Program-made: the position numbers and the translations under genes
Assembly: GCA_945787805.1 (NCBI GenBank)
Contig: CALZID010000007.1
Location: forward strand, 1-64,000
DNA length: 64,000 nt
From: an uncultured Clostridia bacterium
Lineage (GTDB): Bacteria > Bacillota > Clostridia > Oscillospirales > Acutalibacteraceae
Direction of reading: 5' to 3'
The notes under the pieces: model-generated
The model's input: only the letters and a program-made list of their open reading frames with translations
Told to the model about the DNA's origin: nothing
The model's database searches: none
Shown: positions 44,642 through 53,664 of the stretch, one piece after another
Layout of the letters: each line of letters begins with the position of its first letter
Position numbering within the stretch: position 1 is the first letter of the stretch

Positions 44642-46171
44642 ATGAAGAGAAAGATTGGCGTAATAATGTCCGGGGCGTTGATGATATTTGAAATGTTGTC
44701 AACATTACTTTATACCCCATATTTAATAAGGAGCTTAGGACAAAGTGAATATGGAATCTATACCCTGGTGCTTTCAGTGTCAGCTTATCTTGTGCTGTTA
44801 GACTTGGGCGTAGGAAACTCAATTGTCAGATATGTTTCAAAATATAGAGCAACCGGTGAAAACGATGAGCAACGCAGATTTTTGGGCGTTGCAAACATCT
44901 ATTATTCAATTATTGCTCTTGTAGTATTATTCTTGGGCACAATAATAATACTGGCACTTCCAAATGTCTTTTCAAAGGGCTTGTCGGCAGTTGAGATTGT
45001 TCAAGCCAAAAAGCTGATGGCTCTAACTGTTGTAAATATAGCTGTTACACTTGGCACATCTCCTTACATGCACATTTTAACTGCATATGAAAAGTTCTTC
45101 TTATCAAAGGGAATTTCAATTGTTCAAATACTAATTCGCACAATCGTTTGCGTAGTATTGCTCTATTTTGGCTTCGGCAGTTTTGGTGTAGTTGCAGTGA
45201 ATTTGCTTCTCAACATAATAATGAGAGCATTTGTTATTGCCTATGTGTCATTTAAAATGAAGCTTTTACCAAGCTTTAAAAACATTAAAATGAGTTTTAT
45301 TTCAGGCATCATTTCTTATTCTGTTTGGATTTTAGTTCAAATGGTGGCAACACAAATAAACCATATGGCAGACCAAGTCTTGATTGGGATTTTTGCCGTG
45401 TCCTCATCGACAATATTGGGAATTTATGGTGTCGGTGCTCAAATTAATCAATATTTTCAAAGCGTTGCTACAGCATTTACGGGCATATTGATGCCAGGTG
45501 TTGTAAAGCTTGTTGAAAAGGATGGCAGACCGGAGGTGCTGCAAAAAGAGATGGAAAAAATCGGCAGAATAGTCTTCATTGTAACAGGACTAATCTGGTC
45601 AGTATTCTTAGTTTGTGGTCAACAGTTTGTAAACCTTTGGGCAGGCGAGGAGAATAGCAAGGCATATATTGTCGCACTTCTTCTAATTTCTCCACATGTT
45701 TTCATAATGTCACAGAGTATTGGTACACAAATTTTGTGGGCGAAGGAAAAGCATAAATTCCAAGCAATCTTAAAATTCATTATCGTTGCGTTAAATGTTG
45801 TATTGACAATTGTCCTAATAAAGAAATGGGACGCACTTTTGGGCGCAAGTGTCGGCACAATGATTTCACTTTTCTTGGGCGATGTTTTAGTAATGCAAAT
45901 TGTCTTCAAAAAGGATATAGGCATTAAGCTCTTGTCATATTATAAGAACACATTTATTAAAGGCATTTTACCTTCAATAATTCTAATGCTTGCTATAGGC
46001 TTTACAGTGAGTAGTTTTCTTCCAATAGGTTGTTGGCTGGGCTTTGTAATCAATGCCATAATAATGGTTTTAGTATATGGCATTTGCCTATTGCTTTTCG
46101 GAATGAATAAAGCAGAAAAGGAAATGCTAAAAAGCATTACCATATATGCACTAAAGAGTAAGTCTAAATAA
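44642..46171 (+). CDS. Oligosaccharide flippase (Wzx-like), second copy
   Basis: A 509-aa MOP-family flippase with about fourteen membrane segments. The N terminus IMSGALMIFEMLSTLLYTPYLIRSLGQSEYGIYTLVLS and LDLGVGNSIVRYVSKYRATGE are related to, but clearly diverged from, the flippase at 40865. Having two flippases and two polymerases in one cluster is unusual. It ends before a short gap (about 73 bp) leading to capE. Confidence 0.88.
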   Translation: MKRKIGVIMSGALMIFEMLSTLLYTPYLIRSLGQSEYGIYTLVLSVSAYLVLLDLGVGNSIVRYVSKYRATGENDEQRRFLGVANIYYSIIALVVLFLGTIIILALPNVFSKGLSAVEIVQAKKLMALTVVNIAVTLGTSPYMHILTAYEKFFLSKGISIVQILIRTIVCVVLLYFGFGSFGVVAVNLLLNIIMRAFVIAYVSFKMKLLPSFKNIKMSFISGIISYSVWILVQMVATQINHMADQVLIGIFAVSSSTILGIYGVGAQINQYFQSVATAFTGILMPGVVKLVEKDGRPEVLQKEMEKIGRIVFIVTGLIWSVFLVCGQQFVNLWAGEENSKAYIVALLLISPHVFIMSQSIGTQILWAKEKHKFQAILKFIIVALNVVLTIVLIKKWDALLGASVGTMISLFLGDVLVMQIVFKKDIGIKLLSYYKNTFIKGILPSIILMLAIGFTVSSFLPIGCWLGFVINAIIMVLVYGICLLLFGMNKAEKEMLKSITIYALKSKSK

Positions 46172-46244
46172 ATATTGATTAAAAAGCATAAAAATGCTAT
46201 AATAAACTGATATATTCAAAACAACAAATTAAGGGGCAATAAAA

Positions 46245-47288
46245 ATGAGTATTTTTGAAAGCAAAACTCTTATGATTACAGGCGGTACCGGTTCATTCGG
46301 TAACACTGTTCTTAAAAGATTTTTAACAACCGATATCGGTGAAATCCGTGTTTTCTCCCGCGATGAGAAAAAACAGGACGATATGCGTCACGAATTTCAG
46401 CAGATGTATCCGGAATATGCCGATAAACTCAAATTCTATATCGGTGATGTCCGTGATTTGCAGTCAGTAAAGAATGCAATGCACGGAGTTGACTATATAT
46501 TCCACGCAGCAGCATTAAAGCAAGTTCCGTCCTGCGAGTTTTTCCCTGTTGAAGCAGTAAAGACCAATGTGCTCGGAACAGATAATGTTCTCACAGCGGC
46601 TATTGAAGAAGGCGTAAAATGTGTAATTTGCCTTTCAACAGACAAAGCGGCGTATCCTGTAAATGCAATGGGTACTTCAAAGGCTATGATGGAAAAGGTT
46701 GTAGTTGCAAAGAGCAGAACAGTCAGCCCCGACAGAACAAAAATTTGCTGTACCCGCTATGGTAATGTTCTTTGCTCACGCGGCTCTGTTGTTCCCCTTT
46801 GGATTGACCAGATTAGAGCAGGAAAACCCATTACCGTAACCGCTCCCGATATGACAAGATTTGTAATGAGCCTTGAAGAAGCGGTTGATTTGGTTCTTTT
46901 TGCCTTTGAAAACGGCGAAAGCGGTGACATTCTCGTTCAGAAAGCACCTGCTTGTACCATTGAAGTATTGGCAAAAGCGGTTACTGAACTTTTCTCACCT
47001 GAAACAGAAATTCAGGTTATCGGTATTCGTCACGGCGAGAAAATGTATGAAACACTTCTCACAAACGAAGAATGTGCAAACGCCATTGATATGGGCGACT
47101 TCTACCGTGTGCCTGCCGATAAACGCGGACTGAACTATGATAAGTATTTCAGCAACGGTGATACAGAAAGAAACACTCTTACCGAGTTCAACTCAAACAA
47201 TACAACTCTTATGACTGTTGCAGAAGTTAAAGAGAAGCTTCTTACACTTCCGTATATTCAGATGGAACTTGAAAACTGGGAGAAATAA
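46245..47288 (+). CDS. capE: UDP-N-acetylglucosamine 4,6-dehydratase (5-inverting), CapE-like
   Basis: A 347-aa short-chain dehydrogenase/reductase. The NAD(P)-binding GGTGSFGNTVLKRF is at about 13-26, then STDKAAYPVNAMGTSKAMMEK with the Met-x3-Lys variant of the catalytic motif seen in CapE/FlaA1-type inverting dehydratases. The C terminus (YDKYFSNGD...LTEFNSNNT) is CapE-like. It makes the 4-keto sugar feeding CapF and CapG for UDP-N-acetyl-L-fucosamine. AAGGGG precedes the ATG. Confidence 0.92.
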   Translation: MSIFESKTLMITGGTGSFGNTVLKRFLTTDIGEIRVFSRDEKKQDDMRHEFQQMYPEYADKLKFYIGDVRDLQSVKNAMHGVDYIFHAAALKQVPSCEFFPVEAVKTNVLGTDNVLTAAIEEGVKCVICLSTDKAAYPVNAMGTSKAMMEKVVVAKSRTVSPDRTKICCTRYGNVLCSRGSVVPLWIDQIRAGKPITVTAPDMTRFVMSLEEAVDLVLFAFENGESGDILVQKAPACTIEVLAKAVTELFSPETEIQVIGIRHGEKMYETLLTNEECANAIDMGDFYRVPADKRGLNYDKYFSNGDTERNTLTEFNSNNTTLMTVAEVKEKLLTLPYIQMELENWEK

Positions 47289-47289
47289 T

Positions 47290-48435
47290 ATGAAAATCCT
47301 TATTACCGGTGCAAAGGGCTTTGTGGGTAAAAATCTTGTTGCAACTCTCAAAACAATCAAAGATGGCAAGAATAAGACCACCAAATTACCTATGGACCTT
47401 GAAATTTGCGAATTTGATATTGATACGGAAAAATCACTTTTAGACGAATACTGCAACGGCTGTGATTTTGTTGTGAATTTGGCCGGAGTCAACCGACCGC
47501 AGAATACAGAAGAATTTATGCAAGGTAACTTTGGCTTTGCGTCAGAGCTTCTTGATACGCTTAAAAAGTATAATAATACTTGCCCCGTATTGCTTTCTTC
47601 ATCAACTCAGGCAAGTCTTGATAATCCTTACGGACAAAGTAAAAAGGCAGGGGAAGACCTGTTCTTTAACTACGGAAAAGAAATAGGTGCAAAGGTGCTT
47701 GTTTACCGTTACCCCAATGTATTCGGTAAATGGTGCAGACCTAATTACAACAGTGCTGTTGCGACATTCTGTAACAATATTGCAAATGATTTGCCTATTA
47801 CGGTCAATGACCGCGGTCACCAAATGACGCTTGTTTATGTTGACGATGTTGTTGAAGAAATTATCAATGCTATGTGCGGCAACGAAACAAAAGACGGCGA
47901 TTTCTGCAAAGTACCCGTTGAGCATAAAATCACATTGGGTGAAATTGTGGACTTGATTTATTCATTTAAAGAGAGTCGTGAAAACAAAATGGTGCCCGAT
48001 ATGACAGAGGGCAGTTTTTCAAAGAAACTTTACAGCACATATCTCTCATATTTGCCCAAGGACAAGTTTTCATATCCTTTAAAAATGAGTGTTGATGACA
48101 GGGGCTCGTTTACGGAAATTCTCAGAACCGTGAATAATGGACAGTTTTCCGTCAATATCTCAAAACCGGGTATTACAAAAGGTCAGCATTGGCATCACAC
48201 AAAGAACGAAAAATTCCTTGTCGTCAGCGGTAAGGGTGTAATCCGTTTCCGTGATATAAACAGTGACGAAGTGCTTGAATACTTCGTTTCGGGCGAAAAA
48301 TTAGAAGTTGTTGATATTCCTACGGGTTATACGCACAATATTGAAAATCTCGGCGACACGGATATGGTTACATTTATGTGGTGTAATGAGTGCTTTGACC
48401 CTGAAAAGCCCGATACATTTTTCTTGGAGGTCTAA
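47290..48435 (+). CDS. capF: CapF-like bifunctional epimerase/reductase with C-terminal cupin
   Basis: A 381-aa protein with an N-terminal SDR domain (ITGAKGFVGKNL, about 4-15; YGQSKKAGEDLFF with the Tyr-x3-Lys pair) and a C-terminal cupin (about 265-381; GQHWHHTKNEKFLVVSGKG holding metal-binding His). This is the CapF architecture; it converts the CapE product to a UDP-6-deoxy-L-talose-type intermediate for UDP-FucNAc. It begins at 47290, 1 nt after capE. Confidence 0.92.
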   Translation: MKILITGAKGFVGKNLVATLKTIKDGKNKTTKLPMDLEICEFDIDTEKSLLDEYCNGCDFVVNLAGVNRPQNTEEFMQGNFGFASELLDTLKKYNNTCPVLLSSSTQASLDNPYGQSKKAGEDLFFNYGKEIGAKVLVYRYPNVFGKWCRPNYNSAVATFCNNIANDLPITVNDRGHQMTLVYVDDVVEEIINAMCGNETKDGDFCKVPVEHKITLGEIVDLIYSFKESRENKMVPDMTEGSFSKKLYSTYLSYLPKDKFSYPLKMSVDDRGSFTEILRTVNNGQFSVNISKPGITKGQHWHHTKNEKFLVVSGKGVIRFRDINSDEVLEYFVSGEKLEVVDIPTGYTHNIENLGDTDMVTFMWCNECFDPEKPDTFFLEV

Positions 48436-48437
48436 AA

Positions 48438-49616
48438 ATGAAATTAGATTATTCAGATATTAAATTTAAAGATAACGGTAAGTTAAAGCTTTTGATTATT
48501 GTGGGTACTCGTCCCGAAATCATTCGTCTTGCCGCTGTTATAAATAAGTGCCGAGAATACTTTGATTGTATTCTTGCACACACAGGTCAGAATTACGACT
48601 ATAACCTTAACGGTGTATTTTTTAAGGACTTAAAGCTTAAAGACCCCGATGTTTATATGGACGCAGTGGGTGATGACCTTGGCGCAACAGTCGGCAACAT
48701 TATTAACTGTTCATATAAGCTGATGGCAGAAATCAAGCCGGATGCAATGCTTATTTTGGGTGATACAAACTCCTGCCTTTCAGCAATTCCCGCAAAAAGA
48801 CTTCATATTCCCATATTTCACATGGAAGCAGGAAATAGATGTAAAGACGAGTGTCTGCCCGAAGAAACAAACAGAAGAATTGTTGACATTATTTCCGATG
48901 TTAATCTTGCATATTCAGAGCATGCAAGAAAATATCTTCACGAATGCGGTCTGCCGAAAGAAAGAGTATATGTAACAGGCTCACCAATGGCAGAAGTGCT
49001 TCGCAGTAATCTTCAAGAAATAGAAGCGTCAAATATTCATTCTAAATTAGGCCTTGAAAAAGGCAGATATATTCTTCTTTCCGCACACAGAGAAGAGAAT
49101 ATTGACACAGAAAAGAATTTCTTGTCGCTCTTCAATGCAATCAATAAAATGGCAGAAAAATATGATATGCCAATTCTGTATTCTTGCCACCCGAGAAGCA
49201 AGAAAAGACTTGAAACAAGCGGATTTAAACTTGACAAAAGAGTTATTAAGCATGAGCCGCTGGGCTTCCACGATTACAATTGCTTGCAGATGAATGCCTT
49301 TGCAGTTGTTTCCGACAGCGGAACATTGCCCGAAGAAAGCTCATTCTTCACATCAATAGGCAAATCATTCCCGGCAGTTTGTATCCGTACATCAACGGAG
49401 CGTCCCGAAGCGCTTGATAAGGCTTGTTTTGTTCTTGCAGGTATTGATGAAAAATCACTTCTTCAAGCAGTGGACACAGCAGTCAGTATGAATTTGAACG
49501 GCGACTTGGGAATTCCCGTGCCCGATTATGTTGACGAAATTGTATCAAATAAGGTTGTCAAGCTCATTCAGTCATATACCGGTGTAGTTGACAAAATGGT
49601 TTGGAGAAAATATTGA
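48438..49616 (+). CDS. capG: UDP-N-acetylglucosamine 2-epimerase family, CapG-like
   Basis: A 392-aa non-hydrolysing epimerase. VGTRPEIIRLAAVI, HTGQNYDYNLNGVFF, LGDTNSCLSAIPAKR, HMEAGNRCKDECLPEETNRRI and SDSGTLPEESSFF are the family motifs. In the capE-capF-capG arrangement it is the last enzyme of UDP-N-acetyl-L-fucosamine synthesis, known from Staphylococcus aureus type 5/8 capsules. It is the last cluster gene and is followed by a strong terminator. Confidence 0.93.
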   Translation: MKLDYSDIKFKDNGKLKLLIIVGTRPEIIRLAAVINKCREYFDCILAHTGQNYDYNLNGVFFKDLKLKDPDVYMDAVGDDLGATVGNIINCSYKLMAEIKPDAMLILGDTNSCLSAIPAKRLHIPIFHMEAGNRCKDECLPEETNRRIVDIISDVNLAYSEHARKYLHECGLPKERVYVTGSPMAEVLRSNLQEIEASNIHSKLGLEKGRYILLSAHREENIDTEKNFLSLFNAINKMAEKYDMPILYSCHPRSKKRLETSGFKLDKRVIKHEPLGFHDYNCLQMNAFAVVSDSGTLPEESSFFTSIGKSFPAVCIRTSTERPEALDKACFVLAGIDEKSLLQAVDTAVSMNLNGDLGIPVPDYVDEIVSNKVVKLIQSYTGVVDKMVWRKY

Positions 49617-49629
49617 TATAAACAAAATA

Positions 49630-49677
49630 AAAAGTGAGTAATTCAAATTCTAAGAATTACTCACTTTTCGGCTTTTT
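49630..49677 (+). terminator. Terminator of the polysaccharide cluster
   Basis: AAAAGTGAGTAATT (49630-49643) pairs perfectly with AATTACTCACTTTT (49655-49668), followed by CGGCTTTTTT, 14 nt after the capG stop codon. Confidence 0.88.
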
Positions 49678-49703
49678 TGGGGTTAGGAAAAAATGCGTAG
49701 AAT

Positions 49704-49789
49704 GGACAAACTGAGCGATAACAAGGCTTTTGCCTTGTTATCGGTTACCCGACGGCGTACAAAGGTACGCCGAGAGGCGAAGTTTGTTC
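49704..49789. repeat. Palindromic three-stem element (MITE/REP-like or structured RNA)
   Basis: Outer arms GGACAAACT (49704-49712) and AGTTTGTTC (49781-49789) enclose two perfect hairpins: GATAACAAGGC/GCCTTGTTATC (49717-49742) and CGGCGTAC/GTACGCCG (49753-49772). The three stems form a cloverleaf-like junction. It is not a tRNA (no acceptor or T-arm consensus). Nothing else is visible in 49790-49929. Confidence 0.65.
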
Positions 49790-49929
49790 ATAGCATAAAA
49801 CATTATTTTTTATCTGTTTTTTGATTTTTATTATGTTTATTTGATTTAATGCTGTTTTGGGGTATTAAAAAACCTTTATATATGGAGTTTTATGCGGTCT
49901 ACACTTTTTTTACAACCCCTTTTTTATAA

Positions 49930-50592
49930 TCATTTTCTTTTTTTGCCCAATAATCTGTCCAGTACATAGAGCAGATACCCCATTGCTATGTAAATAACGG
50001 ATAGCACAAGAATTATCAATACGCCCTTTCCCGTGCCCAACAAATCAAAATCCATAAAAGGGTAGGGGTAGCGACTCGAAGTACCGCCGAAACCGCTGAA
50101 CATAAGTGGGCTTGTTTCCGCCCGAATAACCGCAAAAATAAGATACGCAATGGGTATTAAAGTCCATACCAGAGGGTCAAAGCTTTTAAAATTGCCTTTG
50201 GGTGTAAGCAGAAGATAATCGAAAAATACCATTAAAGGTACCACGGTGTGAACAAGCCGGTTAGATATTATAAGCATGGGCGAAAAATATCCGCTAGCTT
50301 CCATATTTCCCGACAAAAGCAGATGATATGCAATTCCGGTAAGGGCGATGCACATAACTATTGCGCCTTTTACCACCGCTTTTTCCGATTTTGGGCGCAT
50401 AATCGCAAGATAAGAAAAATACAAAAAACATATAAAATTTGAAATCATTGTGTAATAGCAGGAAAGCATAATAAGATTATCTTTGCTTCCTGTTTGCGAT
50501 ATTGCGGCATACTGTAATATAATTCCTGCCTCACAAAGAACAAGAAAAACAAATCTGTAAATTGATTTGAATATGTTGTTTTTAATATACAA
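49930..50592 (-). CDS. Pr6Pr family membrane protein
   Basis: A 220-aa integral membrane protein with about six segments. It matches the Pr6Pr/FAR-17a-AIG1-like family by its short loops, the HTVVPLMVFFDYLLL segment and RYPYPFMDFDLLGTGKGVL near the C terminus. It starts at TTG 50592 with AAGGAGG upstream. The function is unknown; it stands alone between the polysaccharide cluster and a divergent methyltransferase gene. Confidence 0.75.
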   Translation of the reverse strand: MYIKNNIFKSIYRFVFLVLCEAGIILQYAAISQTGSKDNLIMLSCYYTMISNFICFLYFSYLAIMRPKSEKAVVKGAIVMCIALTGIAYHLLLSGNMEASGYFSPMLIISNRLVHTVVPLMVFFDYLLLTPKGNFKSFDPLVWTLIPIAYLIFAVIRAETSPLMFSGFGGTSSRYPYPFMDFDLLGTGKGVLIILVLSVIYIAMGYLLYVLDRLLGKKRK

Positions 50593-50881
50593 GGGTAAAT
50601 CCTCCTTTATTCTTTAAATTCATCCACAGAGCAAAATAATATAGTCATAGGCTATATCTGTTTAAAAAATCACACCATCCCAAAAATGTATCAAAGCCTT
50701 TGATTACCTTAACAATTTTACCATATTATGATTTTACAGTAAATAAAAAAATGCCGTTTTTAAACGACATTTGAAAAAATTTTTTCTCTTTTTCTGCTCT
50801 CATATTACCACAAAACGGCGAAAAAGTCAAGTCTTGAAGTTTTTCGGATTTTGAGGTATTAAGAATTATGAGGTGATTTTT

Positions 50882-51784
50882 ATGGATAAAAAAGAAAGTA
50901 TGACTGCTCTCACATCTCTATTTGCGCGTGCATGGCATAACGAGAAGTATGCGGTGCGTGTGATGGAAGACAGCGTGTCACGAAAACTTATGAGGGACGA
51001 AGAATATGAAGGTATGTGCCATCACATGGCTCAGGGCATTTCATTTTTTAACCCGCAGTTTGTGGGCACACCCAAAGAGGCTTTGGCGTATATTGCCGCA
51101 GAATACCTTTGCCCGTCCGTGCTTTCTCGCGGTGCTTTCAGCGAAGAATCACTCTGTAATGGGGTGAAATTCGGCGCAGAGCAATACCTGATTTTAGGAG
51201 CAGGGTATGATACCTTTGCTTACCGTCAGCCGCCCTATGCAGAGAGTCTGAAAATTTTCGAGCTTGACCGTGAAAATATGATACGGGATAAAAAAGCACG
51301 ACTTGACCGTGCCGGGATAATACCCGCCGAAAATGTTTGGCATATATCTGCGGATTTAACTGAAAAAGGCTGGGAAAAATCCCTTTTACAAAATCCCGAT
51401 TTCAATGGCAGTGCTAATACCTTTTGTAGCCTTTTGGGACTTGTATATTATCTTTCGACTGCGGATTTTGTTCATTTGCTTTGCACATTAAGGAATTTTC
51501 TTTGCGAGGGCAGTACGCTTGTTTTTGATTATCCGAATAAAAATACGGATTTACGCGCTGAAAAGCAGTCATTACTTGCCCGTGGCGCAGATGAGCCTAT
51601 GTACGGGCGCTACAACGAAAAAGAAATTATACATCTGCTTTCCGACTGCGGATTTCGTGTTTATGAGCATTTAACACCGCAGGAAACCACATCACGATTT
51701 TTCAATTTGTATAACCGTGCAAATCCGCAAAATATACTTACTGCTTTTGAGAATACAAGTCTTTGTCTTGCTGTTCGCAAATAG
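50882..51784 (+). CDS. Class I SAM-dependent methyltransferase, leucine carboxyl methyltransferase (LCM) family
   Basis: A 300-aa protein. The SAM-binding motif I is QYLILGAGYDTFAYR (about 100-114), then FELDRENMIRDKKARL (motif II acidic residue) and FCSLLGLVYYLS. This arrangement is typical of bacterial LCM/TIGR00027-type methyltransferases, which act on polyketides or small molecules, but no substrate can be assigned. ATG 50882 has GAGGTG upstream; a GTG nine bases earlier lies in the ribosome binding site. Confidence 0.85.
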   Translation: MDKKESMTALTSLFARAWHNEKYAVRVMEDSVSRKLMRDEEYEGMCHHMAQGISFFNPQFVGTPKEALAYIAAEYLCPSVLSRGAFSEESLCNGVKFGAEQYLILGAGYDTFAYRQPPYAESLKIFELDRENMIRDKKARLDRAGIIPAENVWHISADLTEKGWEKSLLQNPDFNGSANTFCSLLGLVYYLSTADFVHLLCTLRNFLCEGSTLVFDYPNKNTDLRAEKQSLLARGADEPMYGRYNEKEIIHLLSDCGFRVYEHLTPQETTSRFFNLYNRANPQNILTAFENTSLCLAVRK

Positions 51785-51886
51785 AATTAAAGTGTAAAAT
51801 TATCTTATATGTAATCAATATGAAAACTGTAACACAGTTTTTGTGAAATACACAACATTCGTCTTTTAAAAAATATGAGCAGTAGA

Positions 51887-52357
51887 TTATCTGCTGCTCA
51901 CTTTTCTTTTTATTGCTCTTATTTTACTTTGCAACAACACTATGGGTTTCCTGTACGGTAGATTTTTTAACTGCCTGTTGCAGTATTTCATATATTTTTC
52001 ATCGTCCGTGGAAAATACTTTACCGTCAACTTTTAATTTAACAACAACGCCTATAATATTGTTATCCGTTATGCCGTGTTCTTTAACCCATTGATTGTCA
52101 CCGCAAAGGATATATCCCTTATCATTTGTTCCCACAACTCTGTGCAGAACAAAATGTCCGTCATCCCGTCTGTAAAAGATGATGTCATTTATTTTTACTT
52201 CGTTTGCAGAAGAAATAACAACCGAATCTCTGCCTTGAACCAACAGCGGTAACATACTTGTTCCCGTAACGGGGATTTCAACAGTACCGCCTTGCTCTAA
52301 TTTTTCTTTTATTATGGGATAAAGCTCTTCAAGGCTGATTTTTTTTATCTCGCTCAT
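51887..52357 (-). CDS. S24/S26-family (signal peptidase I-like) protease
   Basis: A 156-aa protein. The catalytic Ser is in VTGTSMLPLL (about 32), and DIIFYRRDDGHFVLHRVVG (about 58-76) is the second catalytic region with His in place of the bacterial Lys, as in SipW-type enzymes. CGDNQWVKEHGI follows. No clear membrane anchor is visible. It overlaps the nucleotidyltransferase gene by 4 nt. Such pairs recur in surface polysaccharide and peptide-modification loci, but the substrate is unknown. Confidence 0.82.
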   Translation of the reverse strand: MSEIKKISLEELYPIIKEKLEQGGTVEIPVTGTSMLPLLVQGRDSVVISSANEVKINDIIFYRRDDGHFVLHRVVGTNDKGYILCGDNQWVKEHGITDNNIIGVVVKLKVDGKVFSTDDEKYMKYCNRQLKNLPYRKPIVLLQSKIRAIKRKVSSR

Positions 52358-53589
52358 TTTTCATCCTCATAAATTTCTAATTTTTTATATAATTCTTTTC
52401 TTTTGTTCGCTTCGGGCACCAATGATGACAAAGTCGGCCGTTCACCCTTTAATACTTTCAAATAGTATCTGACAGTAAACAGAACATAGGCAAAGGGCAA
52501 TAAAATTTTCCACTTTTTAAGCCAAGGCCAATGCAGTTTAACCGCTGAATCAAGTCTGCTTAAAACTACTGCAAATGTAGATTTTTTAACACCGTCTTTA
52601 CCATTTTCAGAAACAATCCAACCGCTTCTGTGATACTGCTCGTCTTTATTGCCGAAATTACCGCTTTGAAGAACATCACAAATAATTTCTTCACAGACCG
52701 ATTCTTCCGAAAGGGGCAAAGCATCAGGCATATCAATACCCATATATCTGTGGCAAACCGATGCCATAACACTTGCATATCTTAAAAGTCCTAATTCATT
52801 TAAGAAAGGAATAAATGATTTATCCCAAAAGTCCATATTTGCAGTCTTATTTACATATGCGCCCCAGTCACACAAATGACGAAGCCCCAAGCCCTCAGAC
52901 GACATGTGGTGAAGCATGTGAAGAAGAATAATAATTCCGTGGAAAAGGTGGGAGGGTGCTGTGAAAGAATTTTCATCAATCACCGTTATTTTAGTATCAT
53001 CAAGTATATCGGTAATAAATGATTTGACAAATTCACCCTTGTCACCGCTTGGAATACCCGGAATTTCATAGTGCATTTCAATTGCACCTTGCTTTTTTGT
53101 CATTGTGAGATGACGCTCATGGGATTCCATACCGTGAATTGAATAACCTAAGTCATTTTGAAGAGTCTTTGCAATTTCATCAGTTTTATGGTTTTCAACA
53201 AGAAAATCAACATCACCCAGCATTCTCATATCAGGGTTTTCATAATATGATGCAGACGCAAGTCCTTTGAGAATAATATATTTATAGTTGTTTTTATCCA
53301 AGAAATCGGTAAGCTCATTCTGACAATTCATAACAGACAAATTATTTGTAATAACCTTGCTGCTATGAACCAACCATTTGCCATATATTTCTTTCGGAAT
53401 AGTGTTTTGATAGAGCGAAATAGCACCTGAAGCAAAAAGCACAACAGTTTGTTTTACGCTTTCTTTATAAACATTTTCCCAGTTAATATCTTCTTGTTTT
53501 TCATTCTCTTGTAAAAACTCAACATTTTTACCAAATGAAGTCTTTGCAATAAGAGAAAGTAAAACTCTGTTATCAAGACTAATGCTCAT
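52354..53589 (-). CDS. Uncharacterised nucleotidyltransferase family protein (NTP_transf_5-like)
   Basis: A 411-aa protein. The nucleotidyltransferase core is visible as YIILKGLASASYYENPDMRMLGDVDFLVE (about 100-128), with the paired acidic residues in GDVDFLV. HYEIPGIPSGDKG, LHMLHHMSSEGLGLRHLCDWGAYV follow, as in the NTP_transf_5 family. It is the first gene of a two-gene operon with the S24/S26 peptidase (4-nt overlap). Confidence 0.82.
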   Translation of the reverse strand: MSISLDNRVLLSLIAKTSFGKNVEFLQENEKQEDINWENVYKESVKQTVVLFASGAISLYQNTIPKEIYGKWLVHSSKVITNNLSVMNCQNELTDFLDKNNYKYIILKGLASASYYENPDMRMLGDVDFLVENHKTDEIAKTLQNDLGYSIHGMESHERHLTMTKKQGAIEMHYEIPGIPSGDKGEFVKSFITDILDDTKITVIDENSFTAPSHLFHGIIILLHMLHHMSSEGLGLRHLCDWGAYVNKTANMDFWDKSFIPFLNELGLLRYASVMASVCHRYMGIDMPDALPLSEESVCEEIICDVLQSGNFGNKDEQYHRSGWIVSENGKDGVKKSTFAVVLSRLDSAVKLHWPWLKKWKILLPFAYVLFTVRYYLKVLKGERPTLSSLVPEANKRKELYKKLEIYEDEK

Positions 53590-53621
53590 CTGTGCTTTTT
53601 CCTTTCTTAAATCCTGAATAT

Positions 53622-53650
53622 ATTATAATAAAACATATATATAAAGTCAA
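53622..53650 (-). promoter_or_regulatory. Sigma-A promoter of nucleotidyltransferase-peptidase operon
   Basis: Minus-strand TTGACT (53650-53645) and TATAAT (53627-53622) with 17-bp spacing, 33 nt from the start codon at 53589. Confidence 0.75.
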
Positions 53651-53664
53651 TAAAACATAAGGCT

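Noticed and set aside
49704..49789. tRNA gene
   Set aside because: Three stems are present, but there is no T-arm GTTCGA-type sequence, no CCA-like acceptor end and no anticodon-loop pattern.
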